From the NCBI RefSeq assembly GCF_004337985.1, contig NC_043743.1:4046580-4110579 (forward strand): a DNA stretch of 64,000 nucleotides, given 5' to 3'. The notes under the pieces are model-generated. The model made no database searches. It had not been told where the DNA came from and saw nothing but the letters and a program-made list of their open reading frames with translations. Position numbers and translations under genes: made by a program. Numbering within the stretch: the stretch's first letter is position 1; every line of letters starts with the position of its first letter. The DNA is from Pyricularia pennisetigena (Eukaryota > Ascomycota > Sordariomycetes > Magnaporthales > Pyriculariaceae). This document shows positions 36,829 through 47,330 of this stretch, piece by piece.

Positions 36829-37416
36829 ATGAAATTGTCCCACTTTTTCGCCCTCTGTACAGCTTCGGCATTCGTGTCTGCCAGCAACTCAGTTCGCCTC
36901 GCGACCAGAGGACAGGGAAAAGATATACAGGCAGTTGTCAGTCCCGTGGTTAGAAAACGCGACCCAGCTGCCAGACAGCTGTGGAGAACCCGCCCACTAC
37001 TAGTGGACGCGAGTCCGGACGACCTCAAAAGGAAGGATGATTCAACAATAGAAACCGAGATTGAATTGACAATCGATCATAAGCCGTCCAAAGGCGCGAT
37101 TCTAAACGATCCAAAGGCCACTTGTCATATTTTTGTGTATGTCGGGAGAACTGGAGATTTTCTCGCATATGGCGCAGCTCCAGTTGGTCAGATTGCCCAA
37201 GTTAGCTTCAAGCAGGGTGAACTCCAGTCTGATGAAAAATGGCAATTTCAAACTTCTCGCATCGAAGGCAACCAGGCCCGGTGTGCCATCAAACTGATAA
37301 ACCCACCTAACAAACGTATTGCCGACCACTTGTTTGTTATTGGCAATATCGCAGGTGAAAACCAAATAGTTTGGTTCAACCATCCGTTTACAAAAAAATC
37401 AATGTTTTTATCATGA
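36829..37416 (+). CDS. Small secreted protein, effector-like, function unknown
   Basis: An intronless frame of 195 residues. The first 19 residues form a signal peptide (MKLSHFFALCTASAFVSAS). An Arg-Lys-Arg site at about 42-44 could mark a propeptide end. The mature part has only two Cys (about 99 and 152) and alternates short hydrophobic and polar stretches, as in a beta-rich fold (CHIFVYVGRTGDFLAYG, HLFVIGNIAGENQIVWF). No family is recognised. Its surroundings (AT-richer DNA upstream, no close neighbours, transposon islands on both sides) are typical for species-specific secreted proteins of fungi. A role as an effector is inference only. The start is the only Met that gives a signal peptide. 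Confidence 0.7.
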   Translation: MKLSHFFALCTASAFVSASNSVRLATRGQGKDIQAVVSPVVRKRDPAARQLWRTRPLLVDASPDDLKRKDDSTIETEIELTIDHKPSKGAILNDPKATCHIFVYVGRTGDFLAYGAAPVGQIAQVSFKQGELQSDEKWQFQTSRIEGNQARCAIKLINPPNKRIADHLFVIGNIAGENQIVWFNHPFTKKSMFLS

Positions 37417-39742
37417 TTGTTTCCTGGAGATCCCAAACAGTGTGACTGAGGAGGAATATGGTTTAGGCTTGCAGGAACGACGCGATCGAAGGACTGGTAT
37501 CGGTTTCGCGCCACTTTTACCCACAGCGTTTGTGGGGCAAAACGGGCCATCGAGTTGACTTGATTTTGGATGCACGCTCGCGATTATGATAGCGATTATA
37601 CTTCTTGGGCTTTTTTATTTCCTTTTTTTTTTCGAACGTCATTTAGTTGATAGTTTTGCAACGAGCTGGTCAAGATCCCAAAAAAGCGCCGCTTTCAGAG
37701 CCGTTTTTGTCGTATTTGAGGTGGACCAGACTGGCCGACTTGTGTTAACGTCTCGGACTAACAAACATCAGTATTTTTTTTCGCCGATATCCACCCACTC
37801 CAATTTGTCCTGTCCTTCCCGTTGGTTTGCAGAATTGCTTCGTTGCATTACATTAAGTTGCCACGAAGAAGGCTATGCGCAGGTCATGATTAGTTCTACT
37901 CCAGATCCTAACCACCACCATTGAGCTTCCGTATGTCTTCGGCTTGCGAAAGCAATAATTTAGGGCTTGCAGATGCCCTTCCCCGGCTACCAATGAGAAA
38001 GCAGGATTCGGCGGGCCTCCGGCCGCTGGACGCGTGAACTGACTGCCACCACCGCTGAAGCTGATACGCTAAAATTCAGGTAGTTATAGCAAATCAACAG
38101 TGTGAAGATCCCTAAAAGAAGCCGCGAAGCCAAGCAACTTTTAGGCTACCTATTTGGTAGTTGTTATGCATGTTCTAGTGGATTTCCTGATTCCTTCAGT
38201 CAAGCACCTACTGCCTACCACTTTATGCGGAACGATCAAGCAGAAGAGCATAACGAGTAGAAATCTCGCACAGCTAAGCCGCCATGTAGTGACAGAACAA
38301 CCTGGCTCCAGTTGCGCCCGAGCGGACTTGAGCGCTGCAGGAACAGGGACAGGCAACAAGCAGGGTCCTCTCAGCGTGTGTTTGAAGCATACCAAGAACT
38401 TGAAAAAAAAAAAAAAAAAAACAAAAAAAACCCTCCATTATATTAGAAGCTCAGGGTAATTTGCGAAAAAGCGGCAGCCCTTACTCTGTGCAGCCCCTAT
38501 GCAACGGACATCACTTCTTTACAGTCCAGGGCCGTGCTGCTCTCACTCAGGCAATGCTCTGGCCAGCACGGCCAAAAAGTACTTCCACCTTAAACTGCCC
38601 ACCGATGTGCCCTCGCGATGCTTGTCTGGGAGCACAAGTATGAGATAAATTTCTCAAAGTTGACGTGGCCATATTCAGCACCGTAAGAACAAAGTAGTTA
38701 GCTGGTGCCCAGTGCCTCATCTGGCGTGCAGTCGTCGGTTCGGGTCTCGTCATGGTCAATCCTGACGTGGCAGCACACAGGGATCTTTGCGGGTTGTCTA
38801 TTGCTTTTTCTAAGTCTTCTTTATCCCCAATCACAATAACTAGATCAATCTTTCGAGATAGATGGTAACACTGTTTGGTGAGGTGACCAACTGGCCTTCT
38901 CAACCTTATCACCGCCGACCCGTGTTGTTCACACCTCACAAAGCGGGCGCGTCGCCTTGTCGTGGAACCGTCATTCAGGAAAGGTAGTGCCGGGTACACC
39001 GTCCACACATTGCCGGGTCACATTCCTCAGTAAAAGTCACCTTCCTTCATATGGGGCTATCAGTGATTTTTACATGACCTTGAGATGCCAAACGGAAGAT
39101 TTGATAGGCGCGTGTAGCACCCATGGCCTCGTACTGACCGGTCTCTTTGTATGGGTCGGGATATCGGCGCTTAATATACATGATGCCAATTGAACGTTTC
39201 TTTTTCCACTCTGCTCTGCCGTGCTGTGCAACCCCAACAATTGCAAAATATCAAGCTGTTTATGGACCTTGGTATTCTTCATATGACCGGTGTGCCCTGC
39301 TTGCAAAGATGCAGATCGAATAATTCCCCGTCTCAATTACCGGCCTCCTACACCACTCAATGCAGCTTTCCAGCCCGTGTGTGTGGACTTTTCTTTTTCA
39401 GTCGGTACCCCAAGCTTGACGCCGTTCCCTCTTTGTCGATCAAATTGCCCCGCCTTCATGGCCAAATGATGACTTGTTAGCTAGTCTAGTCTAGATTATG
39501 ACTTCGTTTGTTGAACGGGAAAGGATGCAAGTTGATTCAAAATGGAGCAAGTGTAAGCAAGCGTCGCTATGTTATAACGTACAATAAATGCCTCCAATCT
39601 ATCAATATCCTATCTTTCACTCAGGTTGCTGTCCCCAAACTTCCTTGCTCCATTCTACTTCCAGCTGCCTTGCAGTCAGAATCAAACAAGTCATATACTA
39701 CAGTACTATCCACCATCCAACAGCAATTTTCAACCTACCAAC
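37417..39742. other. Intergenic region
   Basis: No supported gene. A mixed A tract sits near 38,403-38,430. A minus-strand frame at 38,547-39,008 includes a helicase-like IDLVIVIGDKEDLE phrase but no complete domain. The last 100 bases are a CT/CA-rich leader for the next gene. Confidence 0.5.
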
Positions 39743-40618
39743 ATGAATTCCGAACGCTACAACTCATCCTCGGCGGCTCCGGCCCCTGAGTTCCACCCAC
39801 TTGTAAGGCTCGGCAATCTCAGCCGCATCGATGGAACGCCAATTGAATTCGATATCGTTGGCGTACACACCAAAGGCTTTAAAAACTCCGCGGGGGAATG
39901 GTCCTGTTACAGGCGCAACTATTTCTCCTGCACCGGTTCATACACGCTGAATCCTCCTCAACCGCAAAGCACTACGATCCAATTTTTAAATATTTCAGAA
40001 CGGGTGCATAGCGTATCGGGATTCGCCATCAGCTTTTCGGTCGTAAAGGCCGGCGAAAAGCGGCCGATACAGTTTGTTCAATATACAGCCAAAAGGGACA
40101 AAGGCCCGGTTTTAATCCCCGGAAAAATCCGCCTGGAACCGATGCCTGCACAGCCGCAGATTTCAAACGCCTGGGTTTACATGGTCCAACACACGTTCGA
40201 ACGCCTGCAGTTTAAACGCGCCACGCCCAACAATGGGAACCGACCTGCCCCTCAAAATTACTACCACCTCGAGATTGAATTTTGGGTTGACGTTGGTAAC
40301 GACCAAGACGAGGAGTGGATCAAGATTGGCTACAGACGGTCGGTCAGGTTGATTGTGCGTGGGCGATCACCGGGTCATTACAACAACACGGGCCAATCCA
40401 TGTCTGGGGTACCCGAGGGCCGCAGTGGTTACGGGAGGTGGTACGGCTGTGCCAATAAAGTCTTCCGGATTCACACTGGGCGGGGGCGTGATATATTCTT
40501 CAAACTACACGGGATATGGCAGATTGTTTTGATTCCCGGGACAAGTCTTGGGTGTGATAAGTCGGCCAACCGAGGGGGTGAGCAGTGTCCAGTTGACGTA
40601 CGTTCATGGCGTTCATAA
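39743..40618 (+). CDS. Short NDT80/PhoG-type DNA-binding protein, VIB-1-like
   Basis: An uninterrupted frame of 291 residues from the first Met after a CA-rich leader; an upstream in-frame Met at 39,626 would add an unlikely leader-derived segment. Nearly the whole protein is an NDT80/PhoG DNA-binding domain. Hallmarks are WSCYRRNYF (53-61), QYTAKRDKGP (113-122), FERLQFKRATPNNGNRP (152-168), QNYYHLEIEFW (171-181) and VRGRSPGHY (205-213). These match the pattern of Neurospora VIB-1, a factor controlling heterokaryon incompatibility genes and secreted enzymes. VIB-1 proteins are usually much longer, with long N- and C-terminal regions. Here only about 20 residues precede the domain, and the last ~78 residues look unrelated, so the gene is probably a truncated paralogue. 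Its stop codon overlaps the end of the NRPS relic on the opposite strand. Confidence 0.8.
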   Translation: MNSERYNSSSAAPAPEFHPLVRLGNLSRIDGTPIEFDIVGVHTKGFKNSAGEWSCYRRNYFSCTGSYTLNPPQPQSTTIQFLNISERVHSVSGFAISFSVVKAGEKRPIQFVQYTAKRDKGPVLIPGKIRLEPMPAQPQISNAWVYMVQHTFERLQFKRATPNNGNRPAPQNYYHLEIEFWVDVGNDQDEEWIKIGYRRSVRLIVRGRSPGHYNNTGQSMSGVPEGRSGYGRWYGCANKVFRIHTGRGRDIFFKLHGIWQIVLIPGTSLGCDKSANRGGEQCPVDVRSWRS

Positions 40619-41849
40619 CGCCGACGAGGCCGTTGATACGAGCCTCTTCGGACGGAAATGCAAACGGTACCGCCGTGGCTGAGGGTTACGGCCGTTTCTC
40701 TGGGAGTAGATGATGGAAACCAGGGTATTGAACAAGGACCGTCCGATCGCCACATGTCCTAAGGGAGTTCTGAATCTCGGCCAAGCTGCTGTACTGGTTT
40801 CGCAGAGCAGGACCGAGCTCTCCCTGCAGCCGCTGCAGCAAGCCGCTGAAAGAGTGGTTTTGCTCGTCCTCAAAACGGAATTCGACAAACCAGAAGATGG
40901 ATCAAGCTGCCGATCATGTCTTGCACACCAACAATTCGCCGGCTCGTCACGACCCGAGGCCAAATATTCAAAGCAGACGTCTCCGGTCTGCGTGTAGGTG
41001 CGGAGGACCGTGGCCCAGGCGGCCTGCATCAATGTCGGGATGGTGACGCCATTTTTTTTTTCTTCCCTGAATGCCGATCCACTGCCACCTCCGGGAACCA
41101 AAGATAGTTCGGAGCGTGGGATGACGGCGAACAAGAGAGCGCCATGCCGACAAAGAGGTTGGCGAATGCAGGCAAGCAGTATGCCCTCCTGCACCGGGGT
41201 GCAGGCATATGCGTCCTCCACGAGAGCACGACTGATACCAAGCTCAGTCAGGGCATTTTCCGCAAGACTGTTGAGAGTTCCCGAGGCATCCGGTGCTGAT
41301 TTTGTCACGGCAACCGCTTGTTCGCCGTTGATGGACCTGGCTAAGCCAGCCATTTCGGCCAGGGACTTGCTTTGCATCATATCCGAGACGCGCAGTTGAA
41401 TCCCCGCAGCGGCACAACAAGCCTTTCGGCATCGAGAGAAAGAATGTCGCCAATGATGATACGGAGTTTGTCCTCGATCGAGGACGGAGTGGGAGCCTGA
41501 CCCATTGGGAGGAGCGTTGCTGTCTTACAGCAGCCTCCGTCGCAATGCTTCATCGTCCACGCGGTCAGGTGATCCGGGGGGGCGGTGGGCAGACGATCTA
41601 GGATGATCCATTTTTTTGGGGAATGGCCACCGGCGGCTCGCTGTTCCTCAGGGCCGCCACCAGGAGCTTACGGAGCCTTTTGACGTGGTCGGCGACCCGG
41701 ACGTCGTCCTGCTGCTGTGCCAAGGCGACTATCACGGTGGCATTTGACGTCTCCTCTCCGATGTTGAGAACCCGCGCCTGGGATACGGTTGGGTCTGCGC
41801 AGAGAAACTCCTCCATTTTGGACATGTGCAGTGAAAATTCGGTATGCAT
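40613..41849 (-). pseudogene. Nonribosomal peptide synthetase relic (A-domain end, carrier, condensation fragments)
   Basis: The minus strand reads through pieces of an NRPS in several frames. First comes an adenylation-domain tail (about 41,849-41,600, ADPTVSQARVLNIGEETSN onward). Then comes a carrier protein (about 41,500-41,330). Its CGDS serine region and the following QLRVSDMMQSKSLAEMAGLA helix lie in different frames, so there is at least one frameshift. Last is the start of a condensation domain with the typical VEDAYACTPVQEGIL phrase (about 41,220). The condensation catalytic HHxxxDG motif is absent: sequence jumps from its N-terminal part to TLMQAAWATVLRTYTQTGDVCFEYLASGRD (about 41,030-40,930), implying an internal deletion. 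It cannot make a working synthetase. Composition is near normal, so decay seems to involve deletions and frameshifts more than RIP. Confidence 0.72.
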
Positions 41850-42272
41850 AGGAGCGGAACGAGGTTGGAATCTGTTTTAGTAAGTTTGTGTGTTTGCTCA
41901 ACTGTTGGTTGGTGTTGTACAATCCAGGTAATGCGACCCTGGCATCTGTTGAAGATACGTACTGCTCGATACGCTCTTTGTTTATTTCTTTTTGTTTGCG
42001 TGTCAACTGGAAGCAGTGTGGCGGCTGCCAAGACCTAGATATCACAAGCTTTCTTTCTGTTTTCGCAATTTCAACAAATACAAACAATAAATTAATCGCG
42101 ATAGACTGGAACTTGATAACTGAGTCCAGAATCCTCACGTAATACATGGCGAGGTTCCCAGTAAGACGGTCAGCATTCGGCTGCCTCCTTGACTGCCAGG
42201 ACGCTGGCAATGTTACAATGCAGAGTGGTTACCTAGAGCTGCCTTGGGTACCTTGGCTGTCAACAATATGTA
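41850..42272. other. Intergenic region
   Basis: Nothing recognisable. It lies between the NRPS relic and the lipocalin-like ORF and could have held the missing 5' part of either. Confidence 0.5.
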
Positions 42273-42806
42273 ATGCTGAGGGTTAGGGTACCCGTACCTT
42301 TATCAGTGGAACAAACCAGAGCTAGGACTGGGACAAAGGCCCACCAATGTGAACATATCCGAGGAGCTGTAAAAACCCGAACGGAAAACATCACTTTTCG
42401 CGTGCTGGGCGTCAAGGAGGACGTCTACGGTATCAGCCCAGTCGGCATCCTCATCTACACGGGGGACGGTTTCATGTCAGCGACCATAACGTCGACGCAC
42501 CCACAGGACACGCCCGCCGCGCTTAGCTTCCCGCCGCAGGCGGACCAATCAGACCACGATTGGGCAACGGTTGCCAAGCACTCAATCAGTTACGCGGGGC
42601 CTTTTGTTATCAACGACCAGATGTCTGCGACCGAGACGTCGGGACAGGTCTTCCACGGACCATTTACGGTCGCGAACGTACCATCGTCAATCGGGACGAA
42701 GCAGGCCAGGAATTATACGCTGTATGAAAATGGTAGACTGCTGTTCATCACTTCAAAGAGAGGGGACGGGAGCGTGGGTCAGCTGTGGTGGGTAAGAAGC
42801 ACCTGA
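42273..42806 (+). CDS. Lipocalin-like domain protein, probably 5'-truncated
   Basis: The open frame gives 177 residues, of which about residues 40-177 look real. SPVGILIYTGDGFMSATIT followed by a proline-rich stretch, ISYAGPFVINDQ, and the later TLYENGRLLFITSKRG match the layout of the fungal lipocalin-like (Lipocalin_5) family. The family's usual first strand (a GTWxLxS-like segment) is missing, and the first ~35 residues look like unrelated translated DNA, so the start is uncertain and the true 5' end may be lost. Members often accompany secondary-metabolite clusters, which fits the NRPS relic next door. Confidence 0.6.
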   Translation: MLRVRVPVPLSVEQTRARTGTKAHQCEHIRGAVKTRTENITFRVLGVKEDVYGISPVGILIYTGDGFMSATITSTHPQDTPAALSFPPQADQSDHDWATVAKHSISYAGPFVINDQMSATETSGQVFHGPFTVANVPSSIGTKQARNYTLYENGRLLFITSKRGDGSVGQLWWVRST

Positions 42807-43382
42807 AAAATAAAATGAAATAATATTATCGGAAAGCTATTATACGGGTTTTATGAGCAGTTTGAGAAATAAATGTGCTCTTCCACTTTTTCAGTCATTT
42901 GTGGCTGTAACCCTTTCCCGACTATTCCAATAAAACCCTGTTCAATTGAAAGCCAGATAAAGATTGTAGTCTGCCCTAGTTTTACATCTTAACCGATAAT
43001 CGATTTTTTCCTCATGAAAGATAGTAAGTACGTTAGGTGGCATTACTACTATAGATGCCCGGTAAATAATATAATCTCATCACCAGCGTTTGTCTACTCT
43101 ATGCGCATGACGCTATATATATTCTATGTTCTAAGCGTATAAACTTAGTTCTATCTTGGTATTGAAATGATGTTAGAACGCCGAGGCTCCGACACAAGGG
43201 CAATTATATTTGAAGGCTTTAAACTGGGTGTAAAGAAAAAGGAAAAGGACGTTACCAGTCCCGCAAACGCGCTTAAGCCTAGTAAAAAAACCCTGGGGAT
43301 TTATCACATAAAGTCAAAGTAGTTAACATGGCAATCGCCCAGGTACCCCAATCCGTAACAAATATAAAAAGATTTAATACGG
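42807..43382. other. Intergenic region
   Basis: Moderately AT-rich. It separates the convergent ends of the lipocalin-like ORF and the small secreted protein gene at 43,383. No gene seen. Confidence 0.55.
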
Positions 43383-43700
43383 TCAATACAACCTTTCCTT
43401 CCTTTCTTGGCCTCTATCTCTCCCTGTATCTCTTTCGTCGATTTTCCATGAGAAAGTATCGGGAAATCGAAGACCGTTCACCAGAACCAAGTCGCTATTT
43501 CGGACCTTAACGGTTTTGTGGGGTAATTTCCATCTTTGGCCTGGTAGTTGACGAAACTGCAATTTTGCACTTCCACCCTCCTCACACTCCGCAAAAGCAA
43601 TCTCCTGCTCACCATACGTAAGACCTATTCTGTAACTGGTGTTTGCGAAGGCCGGTACCGCAAATAGGGCAATTGATAGTGCAGTGATTTTGAAATTCAT
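43383..43700 (-). CDS. Small secreted protein, 105 residues, function unknown
   Basis: I chose the Met at 43,700 because it begins a clean signal peptide (MNFKITALSIALFAVPAFA); an in-frame Met 24 codons upstream would bury it. The mature part is about 86 residues with a single Cys, several short beta-like stretches (YRIGLTYGEQEIAFAEC, DLVLVNGLRF) and a highly charged Arg/Glu-rich tail. No family is recognised. The gene lies only 100 bp from the edge of an AT-rich transposon island and could be an effector-type gene; this rests on size, signal peptide and location. Confidence 0.6.
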   Translation of the reverse strand: MNFKITALSIALFAVPAFANTSYRIGLTYGEQEIAFAECEEGGSAKLQFRQLPGQRWKLPHKTVKVRNSDLVLVNGLRFPDTFSWKIDERDTGRDRGQERKERLY

Positions 43701-43800
43701 CGTAGTAGTAATAATATATACTCCGAATAAAGGACTGGCAGTTGAACATGTAAACAAGTGTAAAATTTGCAATATAACGTTAACGATATATGTCGAAATA

Positions 43801-44610
43801 GCGTTGGGTACCCCCTGATGGCCACCCCCCTAATGGGCACCCTTTTTACACCAAAAATCCCCTTTTGGAAAACATTATAATAAATCGAATAAGAATCGTA
43901 TCAATACCATTTTAAATATGTATATAGAGATTTAATGATAGCACCCATACCGAAAAGGATTTTTGGATATGTATAATATATGTTAAAGGTTCGGCGGTTA
44001 AATCGGGTTTTAAATTTTCCTATACAAATAGTATAGTAGCGAAAAACGGCAATAATTACCGCAATTTCCCGTTTTAAAAGCCAAAATTAAAGATATTATT
44101 ATATTATATACATATATATATATATATATATAACTTTATTAAGGTAGTTGCTCTATTGTTTTACGATATACTTAACGTTCAATTAGCGGATATATATAAA
44201 TATATACTATATAAACTTGTAGTGGTTATATAAATATTACGTATAACGTAGCGAAAAATAGCAAATAAATAATATTAAAATAAGTAATCGGCTGGATAAG
44301 TAACAATTTAATAATATTTGGAATTTTGGCTTCTAAAACGGGAAATTGCGGTAATTATAACCGTTTTTCGCTACTATACAATTTATATAGGAAAATTTAA
44401 AACCCGATTTAACCGCCAAACCTTTAACATATATGATACATATCCAAAAATCCTTCTCGGTATGGGTTCTATTATTAAATCCCTATATATATTCTTAAAC
44501 TAATATCGATACGACTCTTGTTCGATTTATTATAACGTTTTCCAATAGGGGACCTTTGGAGTAAAAAGGGTGCCCATTAGGGGGCATGGGCATGAGGGGG
44601 TACCCAACGT
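43801..44610. mobile_element. 810-bp foldback MITE flanked by TA
   Basis: The two ends are inverted copies of each other over roughly 290 bp: 43,801-44,090 matches the reverse complement of about 44,320-44,610, diverged mostly by C/T and G/A changes. The outermost bases read (G/A)CGTTGGGTACCCCCT, followed by blocks including CCCCTAATGGGCACCC. TA dinucleotides flank both sides (43,799-43,800 and 44,611-44,612), as expected for a Tc1/mariner-pogo type target duplication. The centre is a short AT-rich spacer with no coding capacity. Confidence 0.8.
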
Positions 44611-46821
44611 TATAGATATTTAAAGATTAAATATATTTTGTAGTTTTTAACATATATTATTATATTTGATTTATGATTTTAAATTATTGTACTTAGTAGA
44701 AATAAAGTATTTCCCTGGAGAAACGGTCTTTCAGTCAACGTAGTGGTGGAGAATGTATGCAATTATCGTTTAAAATGAATATTATATTATTGTTTTTGAT
44801 TTAATAAAGAATTTATCAAAAAGGCTGATGATTCGCCCAATGGCATATAAAGTTAGAACAAGATTTAGTGCAGCAGTCAGTCTATACTCTTATAGGTAAA
44901 CACTGTTTAACGTTTTTTTACCAATTTTATTTATTAAATAAAAAACAAAAAATAAAAGCGGTATAATTTTAACATTTTTTTCAACAAACAAATTATAAAC
45001 GCCGATATTATAGAACGGACCTCACGTGGCCATTTGTATATCTACGTAATACAGTCCCTCGGATTTTCGTTTTATTATCGTTAAAACTCGTAAAAATATA
45101 AAAGCGTTTCGATTGTTAATTATATATAGAATTATATATACCTTACCTATCCGCTTATTTAACGGCTTATATAATCAAATATTTATACCAAAACTTGATA
45201 TACCGCTATTTATACGTATATCACCCCCCACGTGCAGCAAGTTTAAAATTTCGTTGAAAAATAAAAATAATATAAAAAGAAATCGAAAATCGAAATAAAA
45301 TCAAAAAAATAGTGCCGCCATGAGCGGATTGAGGGCAGGGCCTAGCGAATTCGCCCAATTGTACATATAAAAATATAAATTAAATCGTTAACAATAGCGG
45401 TATTAGATGCTATATTTAACGTGCACACCGCCTATTTTTACGATTTTTAGTCATTTTTTTATAATGGAGTGTGGGTCGCCGAATTGACGAAAATACCGCC
45501 ACGAGCGGTGAAAATCGACGAGTTGTCCTCAGACTACAGTTGCATTGACCGAAAAGATGGCGCTTGTTCTCGTCTGAGGACAACTTGTCGATTTTCGCCG
45601 TTCGTGGCGGGTATTTGCACTATATTCGCACTGTAATCGCAACAATAACAGTAAAACCACTGTATGCAATTATATATTCGAATAAATAAATAAATACAAA
45701 TTGTAAAAATATCGGGTAACCTGCGTTGCAGTATTTGATTTTTTTCCATTTTTGTGATTCAAAGACAGTTGGTATAGCTCCTTTGGTTATATAGGTATCT
45801 GAATATTAAATATAATTTTTTTATATATATTATTATATTTACTTTATTATTGTGAATATTACTTTTTAATATGAGTAAAGTCTCTTAATATAAGAACGGC
45901 TATTAAACTAGCGTAGCGCTGGGATGTGCAAGCAAATATTGCTTGAAATAATCATTATATTAATATTTCTATTTTAATAAATGATTTATTAAAAAACTCA
46001 ACGATTCACCCAATTATTTGTTCAATTAAGAGAAGCTTCAAAAAAGCAGCTTAGTTATATTATTAAATTTAAATAACGTTTAACGCTTCTTTTACCAACT
46101 TTACTTAATTAAATAAAATATAAAATATAAAAACAGTACAACTCTACCATTATGTTTAATAAAAAGACTATCAAAACTGATATTCGAAATCGCACTTCAC
46201 GTAGACGCTTATATACATACGGTATCCAATCCCTCGAACTTTGGTTTTATTATCGTCAAATTTGGTCAGAATATAAAAGCGTTTCGACTGTAAAATATAT
46301 ATAAAACTGTATATACCTTACCTATCCGCTTGTTTAACGGCTTATATAATCAAATATTTATACCAAAACTTGATATACCGCTATTTATACGTATATCACC
46401 CCACACGTGCAGCAAGTTTAAAATTTGGTTGAAAAATAAAAATAATATAAAAAGAAATCGAAAATCGAAATAAAATCAAAAAAAATAGTACTGCCATAAG
46501 CGGATTAAGGGCAAGTGGTATCCAATTCGGCCGTTATAACAAATAAAAATATAAATTAAATCCTTATTAATAGCGGTACTAAAACTATCTTCAACGTACA
46601 AACCGTTTATTTCTACGATCTTGATATTCCTTTTTATAACGGAGTGTTAATCGCCGAATCGACGAAAATACCGCCATGAGCGGCGAAAATCGACAAATTG
46701 TCCTCAGACCTGAACCAGAGCGTTCTCTGGATGGGCCCACAGGTACATTGCAAAGCCGCAATTGAGCCACAAACTGGATTAATTGTGGAGCTCTGGGCTT
46801 GAGAGATGAGCCCTGAGACTA
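44611..46821. repeat. AT-rich array of partial copies of the 1.86-kb element
   Basis: Two broken copies, both in minus orientation, lie head to tail: about 44,880-45,537 (ending GTTGTCCTCAGAC) and about 45,574-46,821. The latter ends with the element terminus CTGAGACTA at 46,821. Both show the internal landmarks of the family (the ACCTATCCGCTT block, the CACGTG-containing block, the CGATTTTCG-type tract and the GCCATGAGCGGCG palindrome). No coding sequence except the start of the overlapping secreted-protein frame. Confidence 0.65.
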
Positions 46822-47330
46822 GCCGTAGGTTGTTGTCGGACAAATTGTTCAGGTGGACCCCCATGAAGTTTCGAGTGCGTCCCAACCGGCCGCGAGGGGT
46901 ACCAACCGGGATCAGTTCGCAGAGGTTTATATCCGCGTTTATAGGCAAAATTAGAGGTATGACTCCGGCTCGATATTAGGAGAGCGTAATTGTCGGGCAA
47001 TTCTCCAGTTATAGTTGGCTGGCATCCCTGGATTAATGTAAACGATAGTAAATTTTGGGCGAGAATATAACGGGCCGTGGTTCCTCGGGAGATGTAAAAT
47101 TGGTCCAATTCACCGTTAAAACGTGTGGCTTGGTCGTTGAAAACTTTAACTATGCAGTCGTTCGTTTGAGATAGCGTCGAATCTCGGCATAAGCCATCTT
47201 GCGGGTGATATTTAGAAAGTTGTGGTGTTCGGTTGCGGGAAGATCGACCAAACATAGGATTGGCGACGGCGGTGCTCGGTATTAAGGCCAAGGCAAAAAT
47301 GGCTGCGGTGAAAGTGTTGGAGATCTGCAT
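46779..47330 (-). CDS. Small secreted protein whose C-terminus is encoded by a transposon end
   Basis: From the Met at 47,330 the frame gives 183 residues. A signal peptide (about 1-23, MQISNTFTAAIFALALIPST) is followed by a mature protein with three Cys (in DGLCRDST, TNDCIVKV and IQGCQPTI) and several beta-like stretches. No family is recognised. The last 14 residues (ASLRAHLSSPELHN) and the stop codon lie within the terminal repeat of a 1.86-kb element copy ending at 46,821, so the original 3' end has been replaced. A second minus-strand frame overlaps at 46,634-46,948, but it runs deeper into the repeat and has no start context. The gene is surrounded entirely by AT-rich repeats yet keeps an open frame with normal composition. 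Confidence 0.62.
   Translation of the reverse strand: MQISNTFTAAIFALALIPSTAVANPMFGRSSRNRTPQLSKYHPQDGLCRDSTLSQTNDCIVKVFNDQATRFNGELDQFYISRGTTARYILAQNLLSFTLIQGCQPTITGELPDNYALLISSRSHTSNFAYKRGYKPLRTDPGWYPSRPVGTHSKLHGGPPEQFVRQQPTASLRAHLSSPELHN

Noticed and set aside
38547..39008. Minus-strand frame containing a helicase-like IDLVIVIGDKEDLE phrase
   Set aside because: No Walker A or other helicase motif around it. A single phrase is not enough for a call.
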